From: Gluconobacter cadivus
GTDB lineage: Bacteria > Pseudomonadota > Alphaproteobacteria > Acetobacterales > Acetobacteraceae
Length of the DNA stretch: 64,000 nucleotides
Direction of reading: 5' to 3'
Assembly (NCBI RefSeq): GCF_015244745.1
Contig: NZ_JABCQI010000001.1
Location: forward strand, 124,001-188,000
Positions within the stretch are counted from its first letter, which is position 1; every line of letters starts with the position of its first letter. Below, in pieces: positions 9,694 to 18,826 of this stretch. Below the pieces are notes generated by a model. The model saw only the letters and a list, made by a program, of their open reading frames with translations, made no database searches and was not told the origin of the DNA. Both the position numbers and the translations under genes were made by a program.

Positions 9694-9735
9694 TAAAAAA
9701 AGCGCGCCGTTCAAAGAACGGACGCGCTTTTTTTT
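9694..9735. terminator. Bidirectional intrinsic terminator
   Basis: Long stem GCGCGCCGTTC/GAACGGACGCGC (one bulge) with a 3-base loop, flanked by seven A on the left and eight T on the right, so it ends transcripts from both convergent sides (the 9281 gene and the LpoA-like gene). Confidence 0.92.
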
Positions 9736-9749
9736 GAAAAAATACAGTC

Positions 9750-11102
9750 TTAGCTTGGGCGAATCGCCACATCCCGGGAAGCCGGAACCACGATGCGCGC
9801 ACCACCACCACGCTGGATCTGATAAATCGCCAGCGCCCGCGTTACATGTCCGTCCGGCCGCAGGCGGAATAGGCCATCCACACCCATATAACCATCCGGG
9901 CGCGTCAAAGCTTCGACCGTCACACCGCCCTGCCGGATCAGACTGCCAGCCAGAGCCGCCGCGTCATACGCAAAATCGCTGACGGGCGACGGTGCCTGTT
10001 TGTAGAGGGCTCGATACTGCGCGACATAGCCTAACCGGTCATGCGCGTCGGGGGCTGCATACCAGGCGCCATGCAGCGCGCCGAGCTTGCCATCAAAGGC
10101 CTTCCACAGCGCGGGCCCCATGATCTGCACCTGCGACGAATCGATATGATCGGCCTGAAGCGCGGTGATGACTCGTCCAAGCTCCAGCCCGGTATCAGCC
10201 AGCACCAGAGCATCGAATGGCGGCGGCGGGATCGGCGCGGGTTGCGCCGCAGGCGTGGGGGCGGGAGACGGAGTCCCCCCTGGAGCAGCAGCGTCCGGAG
10301 TGGCCTCACCTGTCGGGTCAATTGCGGATGGGCCAGACGGCGTCTCCATAACCACTGGCGCAGCGGGCTGACGTGTTTCGATGGCGGACAGCGTTTTCAG
10401 CCCGTCGTCGATGTTCTGGGCATCCATCGTATGGAAGACGATCTGCGGATCCTTCAACCCGGCATCCCGGCAGGCCCGGGCCAACCCGTCTCCCATGGCG
10501 TGTCCGAAAGCATTGTCCGGCAGGAAAGCCGCGAAAGTCTTGCGACCCGTCGCCCGCGCGGCATCGACCATCCGGCGCACCTGCTGCTCCGGCGTCAGTC
10601 CCATCACCCACACACCCGGACGGGCCTGCGTGGAGTCGCTGGTGAAGGCAAGCTCTGGCTTGCCTGCATTGATCGCAAGCGGTGCAGCGGCGGCAGTTTC
10701 GGTAGCGGTCAGAGGGCCCAGCAGAATGGCGTCACCCCGCGCAAGCGCATCGCGCACGGCCTGTTCCGTCCCGCCCGGCCCATTGGTGTCATGAACGTCA
10801 AGTGCAGGCGACCCCTTGGCGGAAAGGGCCAGTTTCGCTGCATCGCGCATCCGCGTGCCGTAAGACGCATTGCGTCCCGTCAGCGGCAGAATCAGCCCGA
10901 CATCATGGGCGCCCGGCCCTTCGGAAACACCCGGAATACCGCCCACACCTGGCACGGAAGACGACCCGCCACCCGAGCAGGCGGCAAGGGTCAGGAAGGT
11001 TCCCGCGGCAAGGCCGGTGCTTACACCCTTGCGCAGACGGCTCAAGGGGCGACAATACGCCCCTGAGTTTGTCACCGAGGATGCAGATGTCCGAAAAGTC
11101 AT
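9750..11102 (-). CDS. LpoA-like penicillin-binding protein activator, lipoprotein
   Basis: A 450-aa outer-membrane lipoprotein with the type I periplasmic-binding fold of LpoA (YraM). Lipobox LTLAAC at about residues 34-39; the binding domain begins VGLILPLTGRNASYGTRMRDAAKLA and continues through GPLTATETAAAAP. A Pro/Ala-rich insert (about residues 265-290) splits the domain. In E. coli LpoA activates PBP1A and is divergent from rsmI, and the same arrangement is seen here. The start codon lies inside the rsmI start region, so the two 5' ends overlap by 16 bases. The LpoA function in acetic acid bacteria is inferred. Confidence 0.8.
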   Translation of the reverse strand: MTFRTSASSVTNSGAYCRPLSRLRKGVSTGLAAGTFLTLAACSGGGSSSVPGVGGIPGVSEGPGAHDVGLILPLTGRNASYGTRMRDAAKLALSAKGSPALDVHDTNGPGGTEQAVRDALARGDAILLGPLTATETAAAAPLAINAGKPELAFTSDSTQARPGVWVMGLTPEQQVRRMVDAARATGRKTFAAFLPDNAFGHAMGDGLARACRDAGLKDPQIVFHTMDAQNIDDGLKTLSAIETRQPAAPVVMETPSGPSAIDPTGEATPDAAAPGGTPSPAPTPAAQPAPIPPPPFDALVLADTGLELGRVITALQADHIDSSQVQIMGPALWKAFDGKLGALHGAWYAAPDAHDRLGYVAQYRALYKQAPSPVSDFAYDAAALAGSLIRQGGVTVEALTRPDGYMGVDGLFRLRPDGHVTRALAIYQIQRGGGARIVVPASRDVAIRPS

Positions 11103-12028
11103 GTTCCGCTGAAACTCCCTTGAGCGATGCGGCTGAAACGTTACCGGCCGCCCCCCTGCCAGCGCAGGGCCAGGCCGAAGGTGGATGTCTGATATTGGTT
11201 GCAACGCCAATCGGCAACCTGGCCGATATCAGCGAACGCGCAATCGAGGCCCTGAACACCGTGGATGCGATCCTCTGCGAGGACACGCGCGTCACGGCAA
11301 AGCTCCTTCTTTCGCGCAATATTGCCACACCGACCCGAACACTACACGACCATAACGAACAGGACCGCACTCCGTTCCTGATCGAAAAACTGCAAGAAGG
11401 TGCCCGCTATGCCGTCGTTTCCGACGCGGGCACACCTCTGGTCTCTGATCCCGGCTATCGACTAGTCCGCGCCGCCATTGCAGCCGGAATACATGTCACG
11501 GCTATTCCCGGCCCGAACGCCGTCATCACCGCCCTGACGCTTTCGGGCCTGCCACCCCTGCCCTTTATGTTTCTGGGCTTTCCGGCCCCACGCAGCGAAG
11601 CTCGCAAGAGCGGATTCTCTGCCCTGCGCGCCGCAGAACAGGCGGGTCTGCACGCAACCCTGATCTGGTACGAAGCGCCGCACCGGCTGGTCGAGAGCCT
11701 CGAAGACCTGATCGACGTGTTCGGTCCCGAGCGCGAAGCGGCAGTCGGACGCGAACTCACCAAACGGTTCGAGGAAATGGTGCGCGGCACGCTCACCGAG
11801 GTTCTCGAACATTTCCGCGTCACGGCACCACGCGGCGAAATTACGCTCCTGATCGGCCCGTCCGCCGAAGACGACAGTGGCGCGGCCGATCTGGACACGC
11901 ATCTGCGCGAGGCTCTTGCCACCCATTCCGTCAAGGACGCGGCGGCTCTGGTGGCGGGCATCGTCAAGCTGCCCAAACGCACGGTCTATGCCCGCGCGCT
12001 GGAGCTTTCACGCGAACTGAAGCACTGA
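11087..12028 (+). CDS. rsmI: 16S rRNA (cytidine-1402-2'-O)-methyltransferase
   Basis: Methylates the 2'-O of C1402 in the 30S decoding centre. The 313-aa protein has the tetrapyrrole-methylase fold: LVATPIGNLADISERA near residue 33, then CEDTRVTAKLL, VSDAGTPLVSDPGYRLV and a C-terminal helix region. GAGG six bases upstream supports the ATG at 11087; an ATG at 11081 is also in frame. It is divergent from, and overlaps, the LpoA-like gene. Confidence 0.95.
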   Translation: MSEKSCSAETPLSDAAETLPAAPLPAQGQAEGGCLILVATPIGNLADISERAIEALNTVDAILCEDTRVTAKLLLSRNIATPTRTLHDHNEQDRTPFLIEKLQEGARYAVVSDAGTPLVSDPGYRLVRAAIAAGIHVTAIPGPNAVITALTLSGLPPLPFMFLGFPAPRSEARKSGFSALRAAEQAGLHATLIWYEAPHRLVESLEDLIDVFGPEREAAVGRELTKRFEEMVRGTLTEVLEHFRVTAPRGEITLLIGPSAEDDSGAADLDTHLREALATHSVKDAAALVAGIVKLPKRTVYARALELSRELKH

Positions 12029-12032
12029 AAGT

Positions 12033-12659
12033 TCAGTCCGCTTTCGGCAGCACGAACAGCGATTGCGACACATCTCCGCCGAGATGCACATCGGACAGCG
12101 CAATCGTGGTCGTGCGTCCCTGCGCGTCCACAACGCTCCAGCCTTCCAGTGCCAGAGGCGCATCGGAAAACACGAGCGTCAGACTGCCCTCACCTGCACT
12201 CTGCGTCCGGACAAGCTGAATCCTGATCTGCCCGTCCCGATGCTCGAATCCTGTTACAGTCACATCGCCTGAAAGCTTGAACTCGGGCCGTAGCAGCAGC
12301 CCAAGCGGCGTGCGGTCGAGCGGAAGGGTTGTGACCTGATCGACGCTGCGGTCCTGAAACACCACACGTCCGTCATTGGCGACCAGCAGCAGCGGGCTCG
12401 GTTTGTCATAATCGAAGCGCATCCGACCCGGTCGGTCGAGCGTGGCCGTCCCGGCTGTCACGCTGCCATCCGCAGCCGTCTGGCGAAAATGCGCCTGAAG
12501 CGTCGTCACCTTTCCGAGCGTGTCTTCAATGCGGGACACCCATCCCTGATCCGTGGGACGAAGCTGCACGGGGGCCGTCTGTGCAAAAGCACTGCAAGGC
12601 AGGGAGACAGGAAACAGCGCCGCCAGAGCAGCCGCGCGGAAAAAGGAACGGTTCATCAT
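12033..12659 (-). CDS. lolA: Outer-membrane lipoprotein carrier LolA
   Basis: Periplasmic chaperone that takes lipoproteins from LolCDE to the outer membrane. The 208-aa precursor has a signal peptide ending SAFAQ (about residue 27) and the LolA half-barrel, with LQAHFRQTAADGS, PGRMRFDYDKPSP and the C-terminal DVSQSLFVLP. It starts three bases after the mbfA stop, as the last gene of an rsmE-gshA-mbfA-lolA run, and converges on rsmI with a four-base gap. Confidence 0.9.
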   Translation of the reverse strand: MMNRSFFRAAALAALFPVSLPCSAFAQTAPVQLRPTDQGWVSRIEDTLGKVTTLQAHFRQTAADGSVTAGTATLDRPGRMRFDYDKPSPLLLVANDGRVVFQDRSVDQVTTLPLDRTPLGLLLRPEFKLSGDVTVTGFEHRDGQIRIQLVRTQSAGEGSLTLVFSDAPLALEGWSVVDAQGRTTTIALSDVHLGGDVSQSLFVLPKAD

Positions 12660-12662
12660 GTC

Positions 12663-13619
12663 TCAGGAACTGCCAATCAGCACGCCGGTTGCAAAAACAA
12701 GAGCCCCGCCAAGGAAAACCTGCACCATGGCCGAGCCGAACGGTGTGTCCTGATAGCGCCAGCGCACCCAGGAAATGAGCAGAAGCTCAATCGCCACCGC
12801 AACGAGCGCCACGCCGAAAGCCAGACGGAAATCCGGCACCAAAAACGGCAGCGTATGGCCGATGCCACCGCCGAACGTCATGGCTCCACAGATCAGCCCA
12901 CGCAGAAGCGGCGCTCCTCGCCCGGAGAGCTTTCCGTCATCAGCCAGCCCTTCCGCCAGCCCCATGGAAATCCCGGCCCCCAGCGATGCCGCAAGCCCAA
13001 CCAGAAAAGCAGCATGGGGGCTGTGCGTCGCGAACGCCGCTGCAAACACAGGCGCTAGCGTCGATACGGAGCCGTCCATAAGCCCGACCAGACCCGGCTG
13101 GACGATCCGCAGTACGAAGTCGCGGCGGCTATGCTCGTCCTCGCGGTCACGACTGTTATCGTTCAAGTGCTCGTCTTCCAGACGGCGCGCTTCACGCTGG
13201 TGACGGTCTTCTTCTGTTGCCAAGTCGCCCAGCAGTTTGCGGATTTCCGCATCCTGCGTCTGTCCAGCGGCCTGACGGTAAAACCGTGCCGCCTGCCGCT
13301 CCATTTCGGCAGCCTGCGCCCGGATGGCCTCAATTCCGCGATTCTGCATTTGCCAGGCCGATTTACGGGACGGAAACCCCTGCACGTCCTGCCGACGAAC
13401 CAGCGGAATATGATTGCCGAAGCGCCGGACGAACAGGTCGATCAGCGCCCGGCGGTGATGGTTTTCCTCTTCCGCCATATCCTGAAAGATGGCGGCGCTG
13501 TCGGGATAATCTTCCGCCAGCATCTGGCCGAAATCCGCGTAAATATGACCATCCTCCTCCTCGCTGGCGATGGCCAGCGCAAGGATTTCGCGTTCGGTCA
13601 GCTCGGAAAGTTTTGTCAC
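12663..13619 (-). CDS. mbfA: MbfA-type membrane ferritin/VIT iron exporter
   Basis: A 318-aa two-part protein. Residues 1 to about 150 are a ferritin-like/rubrerythrin domain with carboxylate ligands in [22 protein letters not shown] and [12 protein letters not shown]. Residues about 165-318 are a VIT1/CCC1-type transporter with [19 protein letters not shown] and several membrane helices. Homologues in Agrobacterium and Bradyrhizobium export iron and protect against peroxide (family knowledge). It lies between gshA and lolA, 27 bases after gshA, so it may share the glutathione gene's transcript; I see no separate iron-responsive promoter in that gap. Confidence 0.88.
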   Translation of the reverse strand: MTKLSELTEREILALAIASEEEDGHIYADFGQMLAEDYPDSAAIFQDMAEEENHHRRALIDLFVRRFGNHIPLVRRQDVQGFPSRKSAWQMQNRGIEAIRAQAAEMERQAARFYRQAAGQTQDAEIRKLLGDLATEEDRHQREARRLEDEHLNDNSRDREDEHSRRDFVLRIVQPGLVGLMDGSVSTLAPVFAAAFATHSPHAAFLVGLAASLGAGISMGLAEGLADDGKLSGRGAPLLRGLICGAMTFGGGIGHTLPFLVPDFRLAFGVALVAVAIELLLISWVRWRYQDTPFGSAMVQVFLGGALVFATGVLIGSS

Positions 13620-13646
13620 GTAGGCAGCAGGTCCCGTCTCATAAAA

Positions 13647-15023
13647 TCAGATGGCGGCTTCGGTGAAGAGCGGCTTCACGCTCTGCCCCCACGCACCATT
13701 ATACAGATCCAGCCAATGCTGTGCCTGATTCGGACCACCATCGGCAATGAGATGCAGCGGATCGAGATAGCTGGCCTCGTTGCGCACGCGGGCCCGCAGG
13801 CCCTGCTCCGCAAGCTGGACCACACGCTTGGCCAACGGCTTCAGTCCACCCGGGAACGCAGCATCCAACCCAAGACGCGGCACTTCGGCGCGAAGCTGCT
13901 GATAGGCGCTCCAAGGCTGTTCGCGCACAAGCTTTTCCGCCGCTTCCAGCGTTGCGGGGTCGTAGAGCAAGCCAACCCACAAAGCCGACTGCGCCACCAT
14001 CATCTCCAGTTTCCCCGCATCCGCACCGCGCATTTCAAGGAACTGCTTGAGGCGCACGTCCGGGAAAACCGTCGTCAGATGGTCTTCAAAATCGCCAACC
14101 GTCGGCGTCAGACCCTTCAGTGGCTCCTGAATGTCTCCAGCAAGCCAGCGACGGAACGAGCAGCCTGCCACGTCGATGTTCTTTCCCTCACGCGAGACGA
14201 AATACATCGGCACGTCGAGCGCCCAGTCCACATATTGCTCGAAGCCGAACCCGTCCTCGAAGAACACCGAAGGCTGGCCCGAACGCTGGTTGTCCGTATC
14301 GGTCCAGATCCGCGCACGGTTGGACAGAAGCCCGTTGGCCTTGCCCTCGACGAACGGGGAGTTCGCAAACAGCGCGGTGGCCAGCGGCTGAAGGGCGAGA
14401 GAGACCCGCATTTTGCGCGCCATGTCGGCTTCGTCGCTGAAATCGAGATTGACCTGAACCGTGCAGGTCCGCGTCATCATGTCGAGACCAAGCGTGCCGA
14501 CTTTCGGCATGTAGTTGCGCATGATCGCATAGCGGCTCTTGGGCATCCACGGCATCTCATCGCGCGACCAGAGCGGCTGAAAACCGAACGGCAGGAAACC
14601 CAGCCCCAGTTCCGCAGCAGGACCGCGGACCTGATCGTAATGCTCCTGCATCTCCGCTTCCGTTTCCTGAAGCGACACCACCGGCGCACCCGAAAGCTCG
14701 AACTGCCCGGCCGGTTCAAGCGAAATTGCCCGTCCAGCCTGTGCGTTCTGCCCTTTCAATCCGATCAGGTTTTCGCCGTCCATGATGGGGGCCCAATCCG
14801 GGCCCTGAAGCTTTTCCAACAAGGCTCCGATTCCGCGCGGCGCGTAAGGCGGCGGTGAGAGCGGCTCGCGTCCATCAGCATCCTGAGGAAGGATGAAACC
14901 GAATTTTTCATGTTCGGTCCCGATCTTCCATTCCGATTTCGGTTTGCAACCCCTTGCGATCGCCTCGACGAGCTGCGCCCGGCTTTCGATCGACGCAGCA
15001 TTGGACGTTCCGGGATTGGACAT
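13647..15023 (-). CDS. gshA: Glutamate-cysteine ligase (plant/alphaproteobacterial type)
   Basis: First step of glutathione synthesis. The 458-aa protein has KIGTEHEKFGF near residue 33, the ATP-grasp-like core with SGAPVVSLQETEAEM, and TCTVQVNLDFSDEADM (about residue 175), as in the class 3 GCS2 enzymes shared by plants and alphaproteobacteria. The ATG at 15023 starts MSNPGTSNAAS, shortly before the conserved domain. rsmE lies 73 bases upstream; gshB is not in this window. Confidence 0.94.
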   Translation of the reverse strand: MSNPGTSNAASIESRAQLVEAIARGCKPKSEWKIGTEHEKFGFILPQDADGREPLSPPPYAPRGIGALLEKLQGPDWAPIMDGENLIGLKGQNAQAGRAISLEPAGQFELSGAPVVSLQETEAEMQEHYDQVRGPAAELGLGFLPFGFQPLWSRDEMPWMPKSRYAIMRNYMPKVGTLGLDMMTRTCTVQVNLDFSDEADMARKMRVSLALQPLATALFANSPFVEGKANGLLSNRARIWTDTDNQRSGQPSVFFEDGFGFEQYVDWALDVPMYFVSREGKNIDVAGCSFRRWLAGDIQEPLKGLTPTVGDFEDHLTTVFPDVRLKQFLEMRGADAGKLEMMVAQSALWVGLLYDPATLEAAEKLVREQPWSAYQQLRAEVPRLGLDAAFPGGLKPLAKRVVQLAEQGLRARVRNEASYLDPLHLIADGGPNQAQHWLDLYNGAWGQSVKPLFTEAAI

Positions 15024-15096
15024 GGCGTTTGGCCTCGGTCTGAATTCGTTGTTCGATAATGATTGAACTGTAGCAGGTCCGACGGTTCTGTCACCC

Positions 15097-15816
15097 TCAG
15101 GGCGTACCGCCGGCTCCCGCTGCCAGACGGGCCAGCCCCGCGCACACGGCCGTCTCCGCCCGCAGCACAAGCGGCCCCAAACTCAGCGCATGAACGGCAC
15201 CATGCCGCCTGAGCATCTCCACTTCGGTTTCCGAAAAACCGCCCTCCGGCCCGATCAGCAGAGCGGCGGCCCGCACGTTCGCGTCTTCGCCGGGGCGACG
15301 CTCCAGCGCGGCAAACAGCGGGCGATCCTCCGGCCACTCCGCCAAAACCACACGCAGCGACTCTGGCGGCAGGATCTCTGGAACGTCCAGCCGTTCACAC
15401 TGCTCTGCCGCTTCCGTCGCAATCACCGCCAGACGCTCCAGATTGAGCCGGTGCGTATTGGTCCGCTCCGTCACGACAGGGCGGAACCGTGTCACGCCAA
15501 GCTCCGTGCCCATGCGGATGACAAGTTCCGTCGCATCCCTCTTGAGCGGCGCAAACAGCAACTCCACGCCCTGTGTCGGCATGGGGTCCCGCTCGCGATG
15601 TTGGAGCAGGATGCTTCCACGATCCTTCTTCAGAGCCGCAATCTCGGCACTCCACTCCCCGTCACGCTCGTTGAACACCCGCACAAGGCTTCCCACGCCC
15701 TGACGCATGACATTGCCCAGATAATGCGCCTGTCCCGGTGGAAGCGGCACAGTCTGGCCTTCCACGAAAGCTGTTTCAGACGCAGGCACATAAAGACGGG
15801 GATCGGATCGGCTCAT
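15097..15816 (-). CDS. rsmE: 16S rRNA (uracil-1498-N3)-methyltransferase
   Basis: SPOUT-family methyltransferase (239 aa) acting on U1498 of 16S rRNA. The N-terminal PUA-like part starts RLYVPAS; the C-terminal trefoil knot shows LLIGPEGGFSETEVEML and LGPLVLRAETAV, which form the SAM pocket. ATG at 15816 matches the usual short lead before RLYV; a start at 15843 is possible. First gene of the rsmE-gshA-mbfA-lolA run and divergent from ubiA. Confidence 0.94.
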   Translation of the reverse strand: MSRSDPRLYVPASETAFVEGQTVPLPPGQAHYLGNVMRQGVGSLVRVFNERDGEWSAEIAALKKDRGSILLQHRERDPMPTQGVELLFAPLKRDATELVIRMGTELGVTRFRPVVTERTNTHRLNLERLAVIATEAAEQCERLDVPEILPPESLRVVLAEWPEDRPLFAALERRPGEDANVRAAALLIGPEGGFSETEVEMLRRHGAVHALSLGPLVLRAETAVCAGLARLAAGAGGTP

Positions 15817-15879
15817 CCTTTTCCGATAGCGCGCCTGAGCCATTGACGGAAGCACGTCCACACAGCATCACATCTTCCC

Positions 15880-16797
15880 ATGAGCCAGACCCGCGCCCAT
15901 ACCGACATTGATCTGAGCGGCCGTATTGCCCGCCTCCCCGAGCCGTGGCGTTCCTATGCGCTGCTCGCCCGTCTCGACCGCCCGGTTGGGACATGGCTTC
16001 TGCTCCTGCCTAGCGTGTGGGGCCTGTTCCTTGCCCCCGGTGCCTCTCTCCAGACGCGGTTGATCGACACGGCGCTGTTTGCGTTTGGCTCTCTGGTCAT
16101 GCGCTCCGCCGGATGTGTCGTGAACGACATCTGGGACCGCGACATCGACGCAAAAGTCGCCCGGACCGCAGGCCGCCCCCTCGCCAGCGGGGTGCTATCC
16201 CTGAAACAGGGGCTGCTGCTTCTGGCGATGCTGCTCCTGATGGGGCTCGGCGTTCTGGTCTGCCTGCCACCTGTCTGCTGGGCGCTTGCCCCGCTCGCGC
16301 TCCTGCTCGTCGCGCTCTACCCGGCGGCCAAGCGAGTCACATGGTGGCCGCAGCTCGTCATGGGGTTCACTTTCGGATTCGGCGCCCCCATGGGATACGC
16401 CGCAGCAGCCGGGACGCTCGATGGTAACGGGCTGCTGCTCTATGGCGCCGTCATCCTGTGGCAGCTCGGATTCGATACGATCTACGGCTTTCAGGACATG
16501 GATGACGATGCCCGCATCGGTGTGCGCTCCACCTCGCGCCTGATGGAGAAAAACGCCCGTTCCTTCATCGGCACCTGTTACAGCCTCATGATTCTGGCTC
16601 TGGCGCTCGTCGGTATCCATGCGCATCTGCACTGGATTTTCTGGCCGTTCCTCGCCATTGCAACAGCCATGCTGCTCCAGCAGGTCCGGGTGCTGAACCC
16701 GTATGATGCTCCGGCGTGTCTGAAGGAATTTCGCCGTAACGTGCCCATCGGGTTCGTGCTGGCCGCAGGCTTCGTCGCGGCAAGAGTATTGGGATGA
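15880..16797 (+). CDS. ubiA: 4-Hydroxybenzoate octaprenyltransferase
   Basis: Integral membrane prenyltransferase of ubiquinone synthesis, joining 4-hydroxybenzoate to the polyprenyl tail. The 305-aa protein has both Mg-diphosphate motifs, NDIWDRDID (about residue 85) and YGFQDMDDDARIGVRS (about 200), among eight or so hydrophobic helices. Its last four bases overlap the following methyltransferase start. Quinone supply is central in bacteria with membrane-bound dehydrogenases, which fits the suspected host. Confidence 0.95.
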   Translation: MSQTRAHTDIDLSGRIARLPEPWRSYALLARLDRPVGTWLLLLPSVWGLFLAPGASLQTRLIDTALFAFGSLVMRSAGCVVNDIWDRDIDAKVARTAGRPLASGVLSLKQGLLLLAMLLLMGLGVLVCLPPVCWALAPLALLLVALYPAAKRVTWWPQLVMGFTFGFGAPMGYAAAAGTLDGNGLLLYGAVILWQLGFDTIYGFQDMDDDARIGVRSTSRLMEKNARSFIGTCYSLMILALALVGIHAHLHWIFWPFLAIATAMLLQQVRVLNPYDAPACLKEFRRNVPIGFVLAAGFVAARVLG

Positions 16798-17462
16798 TCA
16801 CCACCTTAGGCGATCCCGTCAGCTTTATCCGCGACAATACGCTCGTTGAGCAGGCCCCGCTGGTTCCCGAGATTTCCCTGTATCTGGCAACGGAGATCAC
16901 CCCGATCTGGCAGGCCAGCGAGACCTATCTCGAACAGATTGGGATCGAACCGCCTTTCTGGGCCTTCGCATGGCCTGGAAGCCAGCTCATCGCCCGCTTC
17001 ATCCTCGACAACCCGGAGCTTGTGCGCGGACGTCGCGTTCTGGATGTGGCCTGCGGATGTGGACTGGCGGCCATTGCCGCGACCCTGTCTGGCGCATCGG
17101 CTGTGCAGGCCAACGATATCGACTTCATGGCGCTGGAAGCCACGGTTCTCAATGCGGGGTTGAACCGCACGACCATTACTCCGCTTCCCGGTGATCTGAT
17201 CGGAACGGTTCCGGACTGTGACCTGCTGGTCATCGGAGACGTCTGCTACAACGAATCCATGGCCTCACGCATTATTCCGTGGCTTCTGGAGTGTTCGAAA
17301 ACCTGCGAAGTCTGGCTCTGCGATCCGGGTCGGCATTATGCGCCATCAATGCCGCTTGAAGTGCTGGTCCGGCAGTCCGTCTCCGTCACGCAGGAACTGG
17401 AAAGCGTGGAGCAACGCGCGACCACACTCTTCAGGCTGCGAGATATTTCCGCCCCAGACTGA
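16794..17462 (+). CDS. METTL20/Nnt1-like class I methyltransferase
   Basis: A 222-aa SAM-dependent methyltransferase. Motif I is VLDVACGCGLAAIAA (about residue 82), followed by the acidic AVQANDIDFMALEATVLNA. The N-terminal EITPIWQASETYLEQ and PPFWAFAWPGSQ are typical of METTL20-like enzymes, some of which methylate lysines of the electron-transfer flavoprotein beta subunit (family knowledge; the substrate here is not shown). It is coupled to ubiA by an ATGA overlap, and its 3' end overlaps the convergent MFS gene by 32 bases. Confidence 0.8.
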   Translation: MITTLGDPVSFIRDNTLVEQAPLVPEISLYLATEITPIWQASETYLEQIGIEPPFWAFAWPGSQLIARFILDNPELVRGRRVLDVACGCGLAAIAATLSGASAVQANDIDFMALEATVLNAGLNRTTITPLPGDLIGTVPDCDLLVIGDVCYNESMASRIIPWLLECSKTCEVWLCDPGRHYAPSMPLEVLVRQSVSVTQELESVEQRATTLFRLRDISAPD

Positions 17463-18822
17463 GGATTGATCCCGTCAGCGCCACAGTCATGGCCGCCCCG
17501 AGGCAAATGAAGGCCGGATGGGGGAAGATCGTAAACAGTGCTGCAACGAGGAGCGCTCCTGTCGTTTGTCCTGCCAGTCGTGCAACAGACAGCATACCGC
17601 TCGCCCCACCCTCCCGTCCGGGAGGGGCCGTCACCATGATGGCGCGGTTGTTGGGCGGCTGAAACAGTCCAAAGCCACATCCGGCAAAAAGCGTCCGCCA
17701 GGCGATATCCCAGTTACCTGCATCCGTCGGCAGGAACCAGAGCAGGCAGAAACCGCTCGCAGTAATGAACAGTCCGATCGAAGAGAGCACTGAGGCCGGG
17801 AAACGGTCGGCCAGACGGCTGACTACAAAAGACATCGTCGCCACACCCACCGCCCATGGCGCGATCAGAAGGCCGATCGTTCCCGCCCCGCGATGAAATG
17901 CCGTAGCCAACGTGAAAGGCATCGCCACAATGTAAAGATTGGACGCCACGAACCCCAGAAATCCAACCAGACAGGCCAGCAGAAACGGCCGACGCGCCAG
18001 AAGATCGACCGGCACGATCGGTTCAAGTCGCTCACGCTGATAATGCAGCAGCATCGCCCAGCACAGCACACCCGCAGCCGTGACTGCGGCACCGGACACG
18101 AAATCGGCGTGCATCAGCCCATCCAACCCGACACCGGTCAGGGCAAACGACGCCACCGTCAGGAGCGAGCCGACCACGTCGGTTGGAATATCGCTGCGTG
18201 GAGTCTGGGGAAGCGCCGCATGTGCCAGCGCCAGAGCGGCCAGAGCCAGTGGCAGATTAATCCAGAAAATCCAGGGCCACGTCGCAACAGACAGGATCAG
18301 AGACCCCAGAGTGGGTCCGAGCGCCACGCCGATACCGACGAACAATCCGTTCAGCGCAATCCCGCGCCCCAGTTCATTATGCGGATAGATGAAACGGACG
18401 AGCGCAATGTTCACGCTCATGATGCAGGCCCCGCCCACGCCCTGTAAGGCGCGCGCCAGCGTCAATTCCAGCAGATTTTGCGAAAGCGCGCAGGCCACGG
18501 ACGCGATCAGGAAAAGGAAAATCCCGAACTGGCTCAGCCGTCCGAACCCCACGCGGGCACCCAGAGAGGCCAGCGGCAGAAGACAGGACAGATTCGCAAG
18601 CTGATAGGCATTCACGACCCAGATGGCCCGCGACGATGACGCATGAAGATCCACCGCGATCAGCGGCAGGGCCACATTGGCAATCGCATAATCCAGAACC
18701 GACAGAAGAAGCGCCAGAAGAACAGCCGACATCGCCTTGATCCGCTGCGCCCCGTAAAGCCCCGCATGGCGTTTGGAGTCGTATTCTTCGTGTTGTTGCT
18801 CGTCTTCCGTCGTGGTCGTCAT
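17431..18822 (-). CDS. MFS drug-efflux-type transporter (DHA2, 14-TMS family)
   Basis: A 463-aa major facilitator of the EmrB/QacA group. Typical blocks are LDYAIANVALPLIAVDL (helix 1), AIWVVNAYQLANLSCLLPL (helix 2) and LGARVGFGRLSQFG (the loop 2-3 motif A position), then ALQGVGGACIMSVNIALV (helix 4 to 5 region). The hydrophilic N terminus (TTTTEDEQQHEE) is unusually acidic. It starts four bases after the sugar transporter stop, so the two are one operon. The substrate is unknown. Confidence 0.85.
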   Translation of the reverse strand: MTTTTEDEQQHEEYDSKRHAGLYGAQRIKAMSAVLLALLLSVLDYAIANVALPLIAVDLHASSSRAIWVVNAYQLANLSCLLPLASLGARVGFGRLSQFGIFLFLIASVACALSQNLLELTLARALQGVGGACIMSVNIALVRFIYPHNELGRGIALNGLFVGIGVALGPTLGSLILSVATWPWIFWINLPLALAALALAHAALPQTPRSDIPTDVVGSLLTVASFALTGVGLDGLMHADFVSGAAVTAAGVLCWAMLLHYQRERLEPIVPVDLLARRPFLLACLVGFLGFVASNLYIVAMPFTLATAFHRGAGTIGLLIAPWAVGVATMSFVVSRLADRFPASVLSSIGLFITASGFCLLWFLPTDAGNWDIAWRTLFAGCGFGLFQPPNNRAIMVTAPPGREGGASGMLSVARLAGQTTGALLVAALFTIFPHPAFICLGAAMTVALTGSILSLGRKYLAA

Positions 18823-18826
18823 GGTA

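Noticed and set aside
9694-9735. Small RNA or riboswitch hairpin
   Set aside because: The symmetrical A- and T-runs around a strong stem at convergent 3' ends are explained by a bidirectional terminator.
13131-14858. 575-codon plus-strand open frame
   Set aside because: Antisense to mbfA and gshA, whose conserved motifs show the true strand; no recognisable domain.
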